64,000 nt of DNA, taken from Dryas octopetala (Eukaryota > Streptophyta > Magnoliopsida > Rosales > Rosaceae). The DNA lies in contig OY992838.1 in assembly GCA_963921425.1 (NCBI GenBank), positions 11,718,001 through 11,782,000 on the forward strand, written 5' to 3'. Below, piece after piece: positions 19,975 through 33,836 of the stretch (positions are counted from its first letter, which is position 1; each line of letters starts with the position of its first letter). Below the pieces are notes generated by a model that was given only the letters and a program-made list of their open reading frames with translations, searched no databases and had not been told where the DNA came from. The position numbers and the translations under genes are program-made.

Positions 19975-22900
19975 ATGAAATCGGCGCCATCGTCGTCCCT
20001 TCTCTTTCTGTTGCCACGTGGCTGCTATTCTTGTTCTTCTTCTTACAAGTTTGTCGTAATGGCCAAGAGCAAGAACAAGTCTCAACAACCTGCATCTCCT
20101 ATGGTTCTCTCTTTTTCTCTTTCATTTCACTTTTTTTGTTTTCTATGCAATTCATTTCATTTTTAATTGCTTCATGAATTCTTTCCATTATTTTCCAATG
20201 TGAATTCAATAATACTGTGCTTGAGCCTCGAGGATTAAAGGACATTTAGTCATTTAGTCATTCCTGGAAAAATGTATTGAATAATCTGCCCCTTCACTTT
20301 GGTATTTTCATATTTTGACTGAAAACTAATCTGGGTATCCTATGAATTATGGGTTATGCCCAAAACAAGTTACATAACTGTATAACTATTGGTCTGGGTC
20401 CTTTGCTCCTTTGTTTAACAGAGTTTCTGTTGACAGGGCTCTGAGCCTAGCCCTCCCAGGATTACATCAAATGTGAGGCAGAATTTGCAGCTCTTAAAGT
20501 TATGGAAGGTAGTTTACCTACAGACTACAGTCCTAGTGTCCTACTCACTACTCATTCTTGCAAAAGTGTTAAATCTTCATCCATGTTTTATCTAATCTGG
20601 TAAACATCTTCTAGGAATTCCAAAAGAGAAAGTCTAGCACACCTAAGCATTCTACTAGTTACCGCAGAAAGAAGGTGCACAAGGAAGACCTTCCCCAAGA
20701 CCCAGACCTCTATCGTGATCCTACCATGACCCTCTACTAGTAATACTCTCTGTCAGGTTCCTTTCTTCCATCATTTCTTCATTTCATCTGTACCCTTTTA
20801 AGCTTCTTGGGAAACTATTTCTCTTTTGGTTCCTAAATTTCTATATTTTTTTTTTCTTCAGTACTAACCAGGGTTTTGATGATGCGGTGCCCGTCTTGCT
20901 TGTTGATGGGTACAACGTTTGCGGTTATTGGGCGAAGCTGAAGAAACATTTTATGAATGGGAGACTTGATATTGCTCGCCAAAAGCTAATTGATGAACTT
21001 ATAACTTTCAGTATGCTAAGAGGTTTGCACTTTCTTCTATATATAATGAATAAACATCATACTAGGTGGTTAGATCTAATTATAGGAAACTTGAGCCAAC
21101 TTTGACAGAGTGCTGTGAAATGATGGCTTTAAGAAGAAAAGGATTAAAAGAAGAAGAATAAGGTTTTGTCTGGCTACTAGAAGTTGTGGTGTTAGTTTCT
21201 TATCAAAATAAGGAAAAAATAAGAAAGAAGTTGTGGTGTTAGTGAGTCTGTTGTGTAGTGAATGAACATATTATGTACAAGTCCTTGCAACAGAGCTTTT
21301 ACATCATATGTAATTAGTTTAACACATCAACTTTCTGGTTTTTTTTTGTTTTTTTCTAAATTTTATTTCTTTCTGGCCCTTTCCCAGTAGTTATGTGCCT
21401 TAACAAATACAACTGGAACAAGACTGTTGAACAATCTAGGTGGGGCATGGGCTTTGGCATTCTTCTTTTAAGTTTTTACACTAACATACGTGTATTTGGT
21501 AATTGTCATTTACTCCTGACGTGGAGTGAAGGCGCAAAAATTGACAGTGCAAACTAAATTGATCCAACTTAAATTTATAACTAGCTGAGTGTCTGATTTC
21601 TTATTTTCTATGTCACTTAGTTATTTATACTCACTGATGGAAATCCTATAAATTAAATCAGTGTGCACCAGGGTTGATCGGACTATTCTTTTGATTTTTT
21701 GTTAACAAAGAGCAAAGGCAAAATATTTTTCAAGTCTCCTTCTAATGGCATCCCAGTATATTTTGTTTAGTTTCATCAGCACCTTCATCAAGTTTTTCTG
21801 TAATATAATACTTAGAAAAGAATTTCTATGATAACTTAGTGACTCAATGATGTGTGTATCATGTTGAATACTTTTCAATGGAATGGGTTTTCTAATCCTT
21901 TTTTTTTTTTTTTTTTTTTCTATATCTGAATGTCATTATGTCACCTATTTATTTCTCAAACATTTCCAGAGGTGAAAGTGGTGGCTGTATTTGATGCCAT
22001 GATGTCTGGACTCCCCACACACAAGGAAAATTTTGCCGGGTACCATTTATGAACTCAAACTGCAATTATCTGTTGTGATTTACTACTTCATTAAAATCTT
22101 GACTTGTTCTACTGTCCTTTTGCATGTGCATGTTTGTGAGTGTAATTTCACTTTTTGCTTCCAACATTCTCATTTTGTTTAAGTTCAGTATACTTGTGTA
22201 ATTACTTTGAATTTGGATGATGAGCCTGACGTGAAAGGGCTTTAATCTTCAACATGTAAACCTTGAATGACTTGAATGCTCTGGAAATAAGAATATGCCA
22301 ATGCATGTTCAAAGAATATAATTTTTCCAAAACCACACAAAAATCTAGTCACATATTAGTCAAAAATTGGCGAACATCTCAATTTTGACTCAACTTGATT
22401 TGAGACATTTATTAAACATACATCATCAAGAGTTTTGATATGTGTTTTGCAGATGAGCTCCAATGCGAGTTCAAGGAAATCACTGTTTGAAATGGTTTTG
22501 TTTGAAACATTTCTAGGGGAATATTTCTCTTCATTTGTTACATTTAAAACTCATACAGGAGATCATTTTTGGGGTCATTTTCTTACACAAACAAGGTCAG
22601 ATGACCAAAAACGAAAAATTCCATTAACCCTTGTGTTTCTGAAACATTATTCATTTTATGGGCCTCGCATAATGACATTTTGAATCAGATATCAGGAGAT
22701 TCAGGACTATATAATGGCGAACATACTTGCATGTTGCCTCCTTTTGAAAGAGATAACTTAAGAAACATTTTTGTAGTTGACTTTAGTTGAATGGTTAAAT
22801 GGTTTTCTGTTTTCTAGACTTTCCATAAATGTTTCTCTCTTTTCTTTATTTATTTAATTGTTGGGAAAAGAGACGTATTAATGAATATATTGTTCTTTTA

Positions 22901-25900
22901 TTCGTGAAGGTCAAGTTCATCTTCTTGAAATTTCTTTTTTAACTTGATCAGAAATGTTATATTCAGAATTTCAGATGTTAATTTGTATATTTTATTAAAT
23001 CCCCTTGGTACTAAATAACTTCATGTAAGGCATTATTGCTAAGAATTCACAATGTTGCAGTGTTGATGTAGTTTTCTCAGGTGAATCTTGTGCTGATGCA
23101 TGGATTGAGAAAGAGGTGAGGAATGACTTGAAGCTGAAACCAACTTTAGAATTGTCCAGTCCAAAAATGGAAAATATGTTGGTTTGTTAAATCTGATTTG
23201 AGTTCCCAGTTCATATTTTGTTGGTAACACAACATCCCATGCTTGCCTTTTTATTATTTGATGTAGGACCGCTCATATGCACTTGAGAAAGTGGTAAAAA
23301 ATGTGATGCAGGATGAAGAGATTTAGTAGGCATTGATACCAATTATAATGTTGGATCTTTAGTTCATCACTGCATTAACTAGGCCCTTTATTTCAAGTGG
23401 TTTAGGAAGTTAGGATTGGGGGTGGAAAGATTTAAGGAAACCAAGGATTTATGATGAAAGAAAGGGGAAAAGGTTTGTAATTGAAGGGAATAAGAGGAAC
23501 CCAGGTCAGTGGTTTTGTTTTGTGGCTATGAGTAGAACCCCGAGAACAGTAACTTTGTTTTTGTAGAAGCAACAAGTCGTAGTTAAGAAACAGGTGGCTA
23601 AGTTTAGGTGGAGATAGAATTTTGGAATAGAATTGGTGTTTCTTAGTATATTAAACACATCAATTACAGGTAGAGTGGAACAGAAAACCACATCATCCCA
23701 AAATCTGCACCTAGCTCATTCCATATTACCACCAAACATAACTTCCAATCCCAACAAATCAGAGTCCTCGTCAAAATACAATGTCATAAACACAAAAATT
23801 TCACTACTAGGCAGATCAAAGCTACTTATAGAATCACTGGACCGATGGTCAATTTCTGCCAAAGGACGAGACTTGGGTACGATTGAAGAGGAGGTGTGTG
23901 TGTGGCCTTTGATGGGGTCGAGTAGAAGAGGAAAAGGAATATGTTGTGGTAGAGCTATGCAAGTGATAAGAGAGAGATGTAATGCTACTCAATCCCAGTT
24001 TTCTCAAGAAAAAAAATAGTCTATCCAAGTAAAAAACAAAAAGGGTTGTAGTTACTAGTTAGAGTACTACTGTATTAGTGTAGTTAGGGTTAGTGGTGAT
24101 ATGGGATAAGGTGCCAGTAGAGGTTTATGTTAAACATGATGTAGGTGATGGAGGTAGAAAAGCCAGTCAAAAGGTTTCAAAGAGCTAAAATGTTATTAAG
24201 AGCAGTTTTGGAAATAAAAATAAAGAATGGAGTGCAAAAGTAAAAAAGGGAGTGCGAATATCGGCTCCCAAAAGTTCAAGAAACTATTTGTATTGAAAAA
24301 TAACATAGAAAAACCTCATTATAGTATTAATTATATTAATCACAATTTTTTTAATATGGTGTGTCAAACACCCCTTTAACCTTATAAGAATATGGCATCT
24401 CATTGCAATTTCAAAGGCTTAGGCATTGTCTTGAAAACTAAATTATAAATGAGAAAGAAAAATATATATATATATATTTTTTTTTTTATAAAATTGGAGT
24501 GAATGCAACAGGCATATATTGCTTGTTATATGACATCACATCCTTCCATATATTGGTCATACTATTACTCTCGTTCTGGTCCATTTGTTGGTCACAATTA
24601 TTAATTGTCTTAATGAATAATACAAAGAACTTGTTTTAGTTGTAGTTGTCTAATTAATAAGATGATAACTCTCTAGAAATGCATCTGTGTCGGCATGCTA
24701 ACTGTTTGTTGCAATGGTACCCTACAAAGTACTGGTATTTTTTTCATGAACATTTTTCTTGGAGTAAGACCATAGCACAAATGCATTATAGTTATTGGAG
24801 GACTTTCTGAAAGAAGATAAGGGTGTGGGGAGTAGGGAGAAGGTTTTTCTTATACATACTTCAAAGGTTATTTCCATGCATGGCATCGGCCACAGGAACC
24901 TCCTTGCCAGGCAGACCCTAGGGCTGAGAAGTTGTGAATTACTTGGGTTGTGGGCAGGGCCCTCATATCTCTTCTAATCTAAGAGTCTTATATTTCTTAA
25001 ACATTACTTGGTACACAAAGAGTTGCATCGTGTTGGCAGTATAAAAGTTTGAAAGAACTTGATCTCCTTCATGTCAGTTTCTCATACACAACTGCATTTG
25101 TGCACTGCTCTAGGCCCGGTCAGCTTTGCTATCACATTTTCAGTTACTCTCTGCTGTAGAAGCTGATTTTCTTGTTGCATCTTGTATTTGTTTCTCTAAT
25201 ATGTTTTGTGTAATCTTTTTGTTTTTTGTTTTTTCCCTTGATCTATAACTTGTGCTTTTTGTGTATGTTACAGGTTGCAGCCTTAAAGGAGGATGGATGT
25301 CCCAAAGTGTGGGTTGTGACTTCTGATCATATTCAGCAGCATGCAGCACATGGAGCAGTATGTGTTCTCCTCATAATTCCAATTTAAATGAGAAATTTTT
25401 TGTTGGTCCTATAACTATTATGTAAATTTGGACTGTTATCTTTATCAAACTACTTCAATTATCAAGGAGTTCCATTTTTTATGCAGAAAGTCTAAGCATA
25501 TAATATATTTGTATTTCCCTGTACTACATGTCCAGTCTCTGGCTTCCGTGAGCTTTGCTGCTTGTGCAGCATACTATATACAGCCAAAACCTTGAGATGC
25601 TGGTTGGGTTTAAGTGGTGCTTACTAATCTTTTGCAAGTAATCTATTTATAATTCCTGTGTTTTTCATGTTTATACTTCTTGTACAACTTCTTTGGTTTC
25701 ATGACTCAGTGGAGCACTCTTGCAAGCTAATTCTCTTTATTATTTTTTTAAAACAGTTATTATTTTAATGCCTTAAAGCCCATCACTTTCTTTTATTCTT
25801 TTAAATTGATTGTTTCTTTCCTATAAAGACTAGTCATTAATGCGGCTCTCCGTAGTCATATATATAGCCTTTATCAATCTAGTACACAACTGATGTTGGA

Positions 25901-28447
25901 CTTAATACTTAATAAACTGGAGTAGCACAATCTCCCCACTCAAAACAATGATTTTCTCATCTGGGTCCACAATCAAATCCTGGCAATCTTGTCAGACCCT
26001 AACTTGTGCTCCAGTCCCTCGTACTTACATGACTATACCGGGTTGGTTCTGATACCATTTGACATGATTTGGGGATGCATTTGTCACATCAGTACGATAC
26101 TTCAAAAGGACTAGTCACTAATGGTATCGGGTTGGCTATGATACTATTTGTTATTACTCAGTGACACTCGTCACATCAGTGCTCTACCCCAAAAGGACTA
26201 GTCACTAATGAGCCCCCTGTAATCACTTATATAACCCAGATCGACCTAGTACTTGACTGTTGCGACTCAACACATTCAGATTGGGGTATCACATTACTTC
26301 TCCACTTCTATCTACTCGTCAATCTGTTAACTTCAGTTAAAATAGTTGTGAGTACTCCAACATACAACACTCTCAGTTTTTCTTTTAATAATAAAGTCCA
26401 TTTCATATGGGTGTTTGGCCGCCTCTATTTTCCCTTTCTAGTCCTGTTCATCTTGTTATTCAATCTTATATTGTTTAGAATGAGATTAAATTGAGTGCTT
26501 AGTCCATTTCAAGACAATGGATTTAACAGGGGTAAATAGGAAAGAAAGAAGATCTTTATCAAAAGTTTTGGAGTCAGAACTTTCACTTTCATTAATCTTT
26601 GTAGCGATGAGACCTAGTGGCATTGGCCCCTTCTTGAAACAAATAAAAAGTATGTTTCCATACATCATGGTTGTGGGATAGCATTTTTTTTTTTTTTTGT
26701 AGCATTTCTATTCCCTTATAATTTGAAAAACAAGATATAGGCATTAGGCACCTTGATGTTCACATTGCTGATGCTCTTCAACATTTGCTGAATTATGACC
26801 TTAGCAGCCTGATATAGATTCTTTTACTGTTATCTTTCAGGGAGCCTTCATTTGGAGTTGCAAGGCATTGGTTTCTGAGGTGAGGCATGTTAACTTTATG
26901 ATGTATTGGCATTTTATTTAATGATCTCGGGTAGTTTGGACAATCCAGTATGTAGTTAAAATCATTATTTATGTTCTTGTCTTAACATCCATGCGTTAGG
27001 AATGGTTTGTTTCATTCATAACTCCCATTTAATATATAATTGTTAGAGCCGAAATGCTTATGAGTTCCTTTAGACTTGTAATCCTTTTTTTCATGTTATG
27101 CTTTTGTCCTCTCTCGCTGTTTAGTGATTGACTGTTAGAATGCAATTCATATGATTACATTATATAAGACATGCTTTTGTTTATTTTCAGTTAAAACTTA
27201 CAATAAGATAGAAATGAGAGAGTTGCATGGGGCTAAAATCCCTATAATTTGATGTATGAATCTCAATTTAGATGCATTGCTGTCTTTATATATCATGTAA
27301 ACTCTTTTTTCTTTTTGGTAATTTGAGTATAGATTAAAGCATCACAGAAGGAGGTTGAGATGATGCTTCAAGAACACAGGTTTGTTCTACTTGACATGAA
27401 ACTTTGTATCTTATTTTCTGCTCTTGAAAAAGTATAAATGTATGAGTTATGTTCATGCATTTTCATTTCTTCCTTATAGCATTCAGAACTATGAACTTGT
27501 GCTACTCTAGAATGGCCTTAAATGTGCTTGAGGATAACCAGAAAAAGCTATTCCCACTACCACTTACCAATTTCTGGGATCAAAAGATGCAGCATTTATC
27601 ATGTTCAGAGGAAATGTAATGTTTGCAGCACCAGATTATAAACAACACTATCTTATAGGATCTGACTGTTTTACATGTTTATTGTTCTGGTTAAGGGCTA
27701 TGCTGCTTGATTTTTTTAACTTCTGGAAAAATGCTCTTGAGTTGAGTCCTTACAGGATGAGAACTTTGGACATTTCGGTGGTGTTCACTTGGGTTGATCC
27801 ATGATTGACTCACAAAGAGAAATTCTACACGTATGGTTGTTAGGGTGAGATCTAATTAGGGGAAGTTTCATGCCTTTAAGGAGGGGTGTCTGACCTGCAG
27901 ACATTTCCCATGCCAGCCTAGCAACCTGTATAACTTGAAGAGTCTAGTCTATGATTTGAGGACACTGAGACCAGTGTCATGTGTCGGCATGGTCACATAA
28001 CTCACAGGGTGAACGACACATCAACTTCCAAAAGTACATACCTGTCGACATGCCAATAATTATGAAGATGATAACCATGTGTAATTTTGTGTAATTTTCT
28101 TGATAATGTTGCATTCTTTTTAAGTAAATGGTGTAAAATTAAGTATTTAAAGAAGTGATTGACACGTGTGAATACGAGAACCGTGTCCTCAGAAAATTTT
28201 TTATGGAAGAAGTGTCCTACGAATCATAGGTTCTAGTACAATAAGATTAATGAAGCATTTGAGGTTCTTGTTCTGAGTATCATCATCCCAGAGTTTGCTG
28301 AAAGATGCCAACTATTGATTTCTGTTTTACCTTTTCAGGTCTACTTCTTTTCAAGGGAGATTATTAAAGCACAATCTTGACTCAGAAGTTGTAGATGCTC
28401 TCAAGGATCTTAAAAGGAAGTTATCTGAACCAGAATCAACTAGTTGA
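19975..28447 (+). CDS. YacP-like NYN-domain nuclease, probably plastid
   Basis: Ten exons: 19975-20103, 20437-20508, 20615-20739, 20862-21022, 21970-22039, 23061-23115, 25274-25357, 26841-26879, 27333-27379, 28339-28447. All junctions are GT-AG and in phase, giving 296 residues. The N-terminus (MKSAPSSSLLFLLPRG, serine-rich, no acids) looks like a transit peptide; a second Met at residue 29 could make a form without it. The NYN/PIN-fold domain begins with VLLVDGYNVCGYW (Asp about 124) and continues with VVAVFDAMMSG, VDVVFSGESCADAWIEKE and VWVVTSDHIQQHAAHGAG; these acidic residues would hold the metal of the nuclease site. The tail (LLKHNLDSEVVDALKDL) is typical of the family. The bacterial relative Rae1/YacP is a ribosome-associated mRNA endonuclease; a similar plastid role here is inference. 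Confidence 0.88.
23400..24060 (+). other. unusual G/A-rich block with long open frames in NYN intron 6
   Basis: Within intron 6 (23116-25273) this block has less AT than its surroundings and several open frames, including 128 codons at 23633-24019. The translation shows no domain I can name. It may be a fragment of a retroelement gag-like region; that is a guess. Confidence 0.25.
25800..26292 (-). mobile_element. TRIM-like mini LTR retroelement in NYN intron 7
   Basis: On the minus strand it starts TGTGATACCCCAATC at 26292. Two related segments of about 100 bp lie at its ends; both carry GACTAGTC, ATATA and CTAGTAC blocks in the same order. Next to the upstream copy is TGGTATCAGAACC (about 26046-26058), a match to the initiator-Met tRNA primer-binding site. 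Next to the downstream copy is a polypurine tract AGTGGGGAGA (about 25931-25940). No protein is encoded. Short LTRs, a PBS, a PPT and no genes are the definition of a TRIM. The PBS region is duplicated (period about 89 bp). Confidence 0.65.
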
Positions 28448-29727
28448 TCAGGTTTAGTTTCCAGATCAAGCTCTCATGGATCTTAGAAAGAAGTTATGTG
28501 ATTCTTAGCCTGTACATATGGTATAGGATACTGATGTACCGGTTGTCATTCTTCAGCAAGTTGTAGTGCAAATCAACAGTTGCCATGGCCATTGAGGAAT
28601 TTCTTTAGGGTTCTACAGTGCAAGGGATTTTCATACGTTGTTTTCAATTAGTTGCATGTAATATAAGACATTCAAACGTGTGGATAAGTGTTTGTCAAAA
28701 TGTAATGTTTCTCATGTATTAATGACTTGATAATAAATTCTTGTTGAGAGAAGAAAAACCTTATTCCTATGCTTAAGATTTCCCTTGCTCGCCTTGCGCA
28801 GTGCTTCCTAACCAATATAGCAAGTCAATTTGAAAGCCCAAGTAGTGTTCACTTAACTCAGATGGGTTGAGTCGGAATGAGATAAGAATAAATTTTTTTT
28901 TATAAATTTTTTTTCGGGAAATCGAAGGATGGACCTAGCCTAATCCTGAGTCTTAGGGTTACTTCATCCATCATCATCACTTGAGCTAATCTTAAAGGCG
29001 GCATGAGATAAAAATAATCTTAATGGCACTAATTCTTACCTCAATTTTTTTGAGGTCAAGTGAGATGACATACAAAGCATCTCAGTTTCTAAGTTGGAGT
29101 TTATATGAGATACAAACATGTCTAAAGGTATCTGATTGGACCAACCTTTCAGTCTTTGAATAAGAAAGATGAAACATCAAGGTCTTGTTCTATTTGTAAG
29201 ATAAATATCCAGATGGATAGTAGTTTTGCACGATTTTCGTTTTGCTCAAGCCTACAAGTTAACCTCCTCTTACTCATTAGGATAGGAGGTAGAGTAGAAT
29301 CCGGTTGGGATTTAATATTAGACTAGGAAATAAATAGTTGTCTAAAAGATAATATAAATAAAATAGAAGTTTTCAATCGAATATTAAGAAAGACACTCAT
29401 TTACTTATTCATCATTTTAATCTAGGAAAATTAAGTGGGCGGGTTGTCTTGTTTTCTACTTATTAATTTCAAAATTTAATTTTTTTTTTTTTTTTAAAGG
29501 AATAACGAAAAATTACAATACAAAATTATGATTGTCAACAACCATTTGGTCATGGATGCAAATAATTTTTTTTTGTATGAAGTGATTCTGCATTCAAATC
29601 TAATAGACGATAATTGATTAATAAATATATAAAAACTGCGACTAAAACTAATATTGTGGAGCTGAAACAACCTATAGCATAAGCGAATGGCGCCAAAACT
29701 AATATTGTGGAGCATTAGTAAGCTTTA
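28448..29727. other. intergenic, no gene seen
   Basis: Holds the NYN 3' UTR, then AT-rich DNA with homopolymer runs near 28890-28915 and 29480-29497. No gene or clear element ends found. Confidence 0.5.
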
Positions 29728-31477
29728 GGGGGGGGTGTATTTAACTAGAATTTTAATGAATTTTTGTAAAGTTTTTAAAAGTTATTGATTTTGGTAGAGT
29801 TAATGAATTTTTAATGACTTTCATAATTTTCACATAAACTTTAGCAGAATTCTATTTAGAGTTTTAGCAGAGTTTGTCTGACTTTTTAATAACTTTAATA
29901 GAGTTTTTAATTGTTTATCTTAGAATTTCTCTAATATATTTTTTATTTTTTTGTCCTCCATATTATTTATTAATTAATTTGTCATTGCAATCATACCAAC
30001 ATAGTCAATGCTGAAAAGATAAATACATGCAAATATTTAGGTTTCATGCATCAACACTAAATACGTGCAAATATTTCGTAACTGTCCACCAATCATTGAT
30101 TAATTACAACTGATAATTAATTTGAGTTGAATACTTTAATTTTACCACGACTGTTATTGCAATTAGGTTCTTATAAACAAATGAACCTTGCTTGATTTCC
30201 TAGAAAGTTTAGTAGTTACTTGTTCGCAAGAGAAGTGCCATAGCATATTTAATACCAGTTTAAATATTTCATGTTGACATAGTACGCTGGCATTTGAAAT
30301 TTAGGAAAAAAAAAAAAAAATTGAAATATTAGCTACAAATTGTCTCATTTGAAGAGGATGGACAAGGTAGTTTACCTACAGAAATGAAGTTTACAGGCAA
30401 AGGTTTTACTAGATGTATTTGTTATAACCAACGCCTTTTTAGAAAAAAAATGTTAAATTTTGAAATTCATACTCCATAGAAATCTCTAGGGAGAAAGTTG
30501 GAGAATTGATAGACTTTGCTATTTATATTTTATATTGTAAAGTTCATGAACTTCATCATGAATACCACATAACTTTTATAGACTTTATAAAAGTGAACGG
30601 AAAATGCTAGGGACACCATATTTTTATACCATATTTGTGGTACCACATGATGTGGTTTCTTAGCTACCCTTAGGGCTGGGTTCGGTACGGTTACCGAACC
30701 GATTGACCCCAACCGACCACCGAACCGACACTGGTCGGAATGGCCAAATTCGTCCCGCCTCCGCCTCCGCCAGGATCGGTCAACCGACTTTTCGGTATAC
30801 CGATATATTGATCGGAACGGTTCGGTCTGGATCCATTCCGACCATGGTTATTGGGCTTCATTTGGGCCAAAAATATGATTATTGGGCTTCGGTTTGGGCC
30901 CAAAATGTGAGGCTTTTTATAGGTTTGTGGTTATGTTTTAGGCCAATTTCTGAGTTTAAAACACATTATGGGTAGTTTTAAACCCATAAATTGGCCTAAA
31001 ACATTTACACAATTATACAGTCACAACTCACAAGCAACTTAAGAAAATAAGTTAAATAAAATAAGTAAATAACCATACCATTAAAATGTTTAAACATACT
31101 TAACATTAATTCATTACAATATCAGTTTGTTGAAACTTCAAATTACAAACTATTATCAAAATAAAAATATAGTAATATACATAACTAAATAAAACTTGCC
31201 AACAACAAGCATGCACTGCATGCCAAGCACTATTCTCAATTTCTCATCAGCAACCGAGCAAGTTAAACCATTCATAAAAATGTGACCTTCACCAACAAGC
31301 AACCATTGACCATTCACTAAGATTGGCAGGAACCTAACCTTCATCAGCTATCAACAAATTAACTTTTTACTATCAGCAACATTCAATACAAATCATGAGC
31401 AGGAACATTCAAGAAAATGCATGTCAGCTACAATATTATTGCATACCTTGAGCAGCAACATTCAGCAGTAACCAACT

Positions 31478-33836
31478 TCATGCTACTGTTGTTGTTGAGT
31501 GTGAACTAGTGCACACTGCAAAAAGAAATCAAAGGCATTAAAGTTTAAAGTTTAAACAATCAATCAACAACAAAAAATGCAAGCTACAAGCAGCAGGATA
31601 CAAGAATGTAATAAACCAAAAATGCAAGCTATAAACAAATAAAGTAATCAAGTATTAAACTTAGTAACTTACTGTATTGAGTGGATTCTAAATCTTCAAG
31701 TTCCTTGTAGAATTCCACTTCCTCATCAGCTGGCTCCTTGTAGAAATTGAAATCTTCAGCTCTAAGCCAATCACTAGTACACACTAGTGCCTCTACCATT
31801 TTGGGAGTCAAGGAAGCTCTAAAGGGATCTACAATCCTCCTACCCAAGCTAAAAGCATTTTCACTAGCTACTGTTGAAGTTGGGATTGAGAGTATATCTT
31901 TTGCAACCTTAGCAAGTGTTGGATACCAAGATTGATTCACCTTCCACCAATCTAAGAGATCAAAGTTATTGTTTTCTAATTTTTCAAAAGGGTCACTGAA
32001 ATACTTATCAACCTCATTGCTAATCTCTGCTGCTTCTTCCTCCATTCTTTTCCTTTTGAGTTTCAACTCAAGTCTTGAAAGTCCACTTTCTGGTGCTACA
32101 GGCTAGCTGGAAGTTGGAGGCACTGGGACACTGCTGCTGCCTGCCCCTCTGTACTCATTATACAGATTCAACAAGCACTGTTTAATCTCACCAACAACCT
32201 GTGAGATCCTTTCAGCATCTGCCCCAGTCTCCTCAAGCACTGTTTTGATGGCTTCAAGTTTGTATCTAGGGTCTAGGACATGGGAAACAAAAACCAATTT
32301 GTTCAAGCCTTCAAAACTACCCCAATACTTATTGAACTTGGTCAGCATGGATTCTGCCACCTTCATCAAAACCAGATTACTATACATTTGGGTTTTTTCT
32401 ATGATTTCTATTTGCAACTCAGATAACACAACAAACAATAGATGAGAGGTAGCAGTTTTGGTTGCACTTAAGGTCAGTGTAGCATCATAAAAAATTTTCA
32501 GAAAATGAACAAATGCATCTGCTTTCTCCCAATCTTCATCACTTGGGGGCCCCACCCTCTTACTGCCACCACCCTCTTTCTCATTAAAATAATTCACAAA
32601 AGGAGCATTCTCCTCTGCCATCCTTTTAAACACCAATTTAAACTTAGCAGCCCCATCTAGCATCTTATAGGTGGAATTCCACCTAGTTACAACATCCATG
32701 GGCACATTGCTCATTGCCCCCTTCTTCAACACCACACAATACTCCCTAAACTTGTCTAACCTTGCAGGACTTGAGTGAATGTATTTGGCACAGTTTCTGA
32801 TTGCCTCTATTGAGCTAGCCAGCTCCTTCAACCCATCCTTAACTATAAGATTGAGTATGTGACAAGCACATCTCATATGTAAATACATCCCATCAAACAT
32901 CAAATTATTCATCTCCTTCAATCTCTTGGCCATGTATTCTACAGCCCCATCATTGGCAGAAGCATTATCAACTGTAATGCTAAAGATCTTTTCAATCCCC
33001 CAACCTCTCAAACAACTCCCCAAACACCTCCCTATGTCTTCACCTTTGTGACTTGTGATTTTTGTGAAATTAATTATCCTTTTGTGTAATTTCCACTCAC
33101 TGTCCATAAAATGGGCAGTGACCACCATATAGTTAATGTTTTGGACACTTGTCCAAGTATCAGTGGTGATACTAACCCTTTGATCACCTATAACACTCAT
33201 AATTTTAGCCTTCTCCAAATTGAATAAGTCTAAGACACCTGCAGCAACCTTCTTCCTATCTGGTATCTTAAACTTGGGACACAAGTCAGATATCAGGTCC
33301 TTAAAACCAGCTGCCTCAACCACCCTAAAAGGCATTTCATCCATTATCACCCACCTAACAACCTTCTCCTCAAGCCTTTTTTGATTAAATGTATGGGGAA
33401 CCAATGGAGCCCCCATACCGTCTTGTGTTAGAGTGGATTGGCCTTTAGGAAGAACATTTCCCTTGTAACCAGGATTGTTTGGACACTTTTTCTCTATGTG
33501 ATTCCTAATACCAGTTGTCCCATTGTGTTTGGCATGGGCAGGCATTTCATGTTTGCAAGTGTTGCAAACAGCCCAAGGATACATGACCCCTTTTGAATTT
33601 TGCTTGGTAACTTTGGTGCAAAATGACCACACATCAGAACCCCTACTCTTCTTAGCCATCACTGGTTCAGACTCTCCTTGTTCATCTTGGGGTTCAGGTT
33701 GGTTACTTTCTGGTTGGGGTATGGGTGTAGGACATATAGGTGGAGGTATTTGTGTTGTTTGGGGTGGGCCTGAGGTTATACTAGGAGCATTTACACTAAT
33801 AGAGGCACCCTGTGTGTTTGATTGGTTAGACTCCAT
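31478..33836 (-). pseudogene. hAT transposase with one in-frame stop
   Basis: Starts at the ATG at 33836; the frame is open upstream but without a better ATG. Residues 68-120 form a BED zinc finger (CNTC and HIEKKC ligands). The catalytic region has TTDTWTS and ITVDNASAND, carrying the two aspartates expected of the hAT DDE fold, then RWNSTYKML. A TAG stop follows residue 577, at 32103-32105. The frame reopens immediately in the same register with the hAT dimerisation domain (KVAKDILSIPTSTVASENAF, VEALVCTSDWLR). A GTAAGT donor at 31672 and a TTTTTGCAG acceptor ending at 31516 would remove a 157-nt intron and lead to a stop at 31478. So the protein is complete apart from the single nonsense codon. 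It acts by cutting at the element ends as a dimer. Confidence 0.88.

Noticed and set aside
23265..23304. Possible extra NYN exon between 23115 and 25274 (DRSYALEKV)
   Set aside because: It has AG and GT borders and the phase would fit, but the family joins ADAWIEKE directly to VAALKEDG, so skipping it gives the conserved protein.
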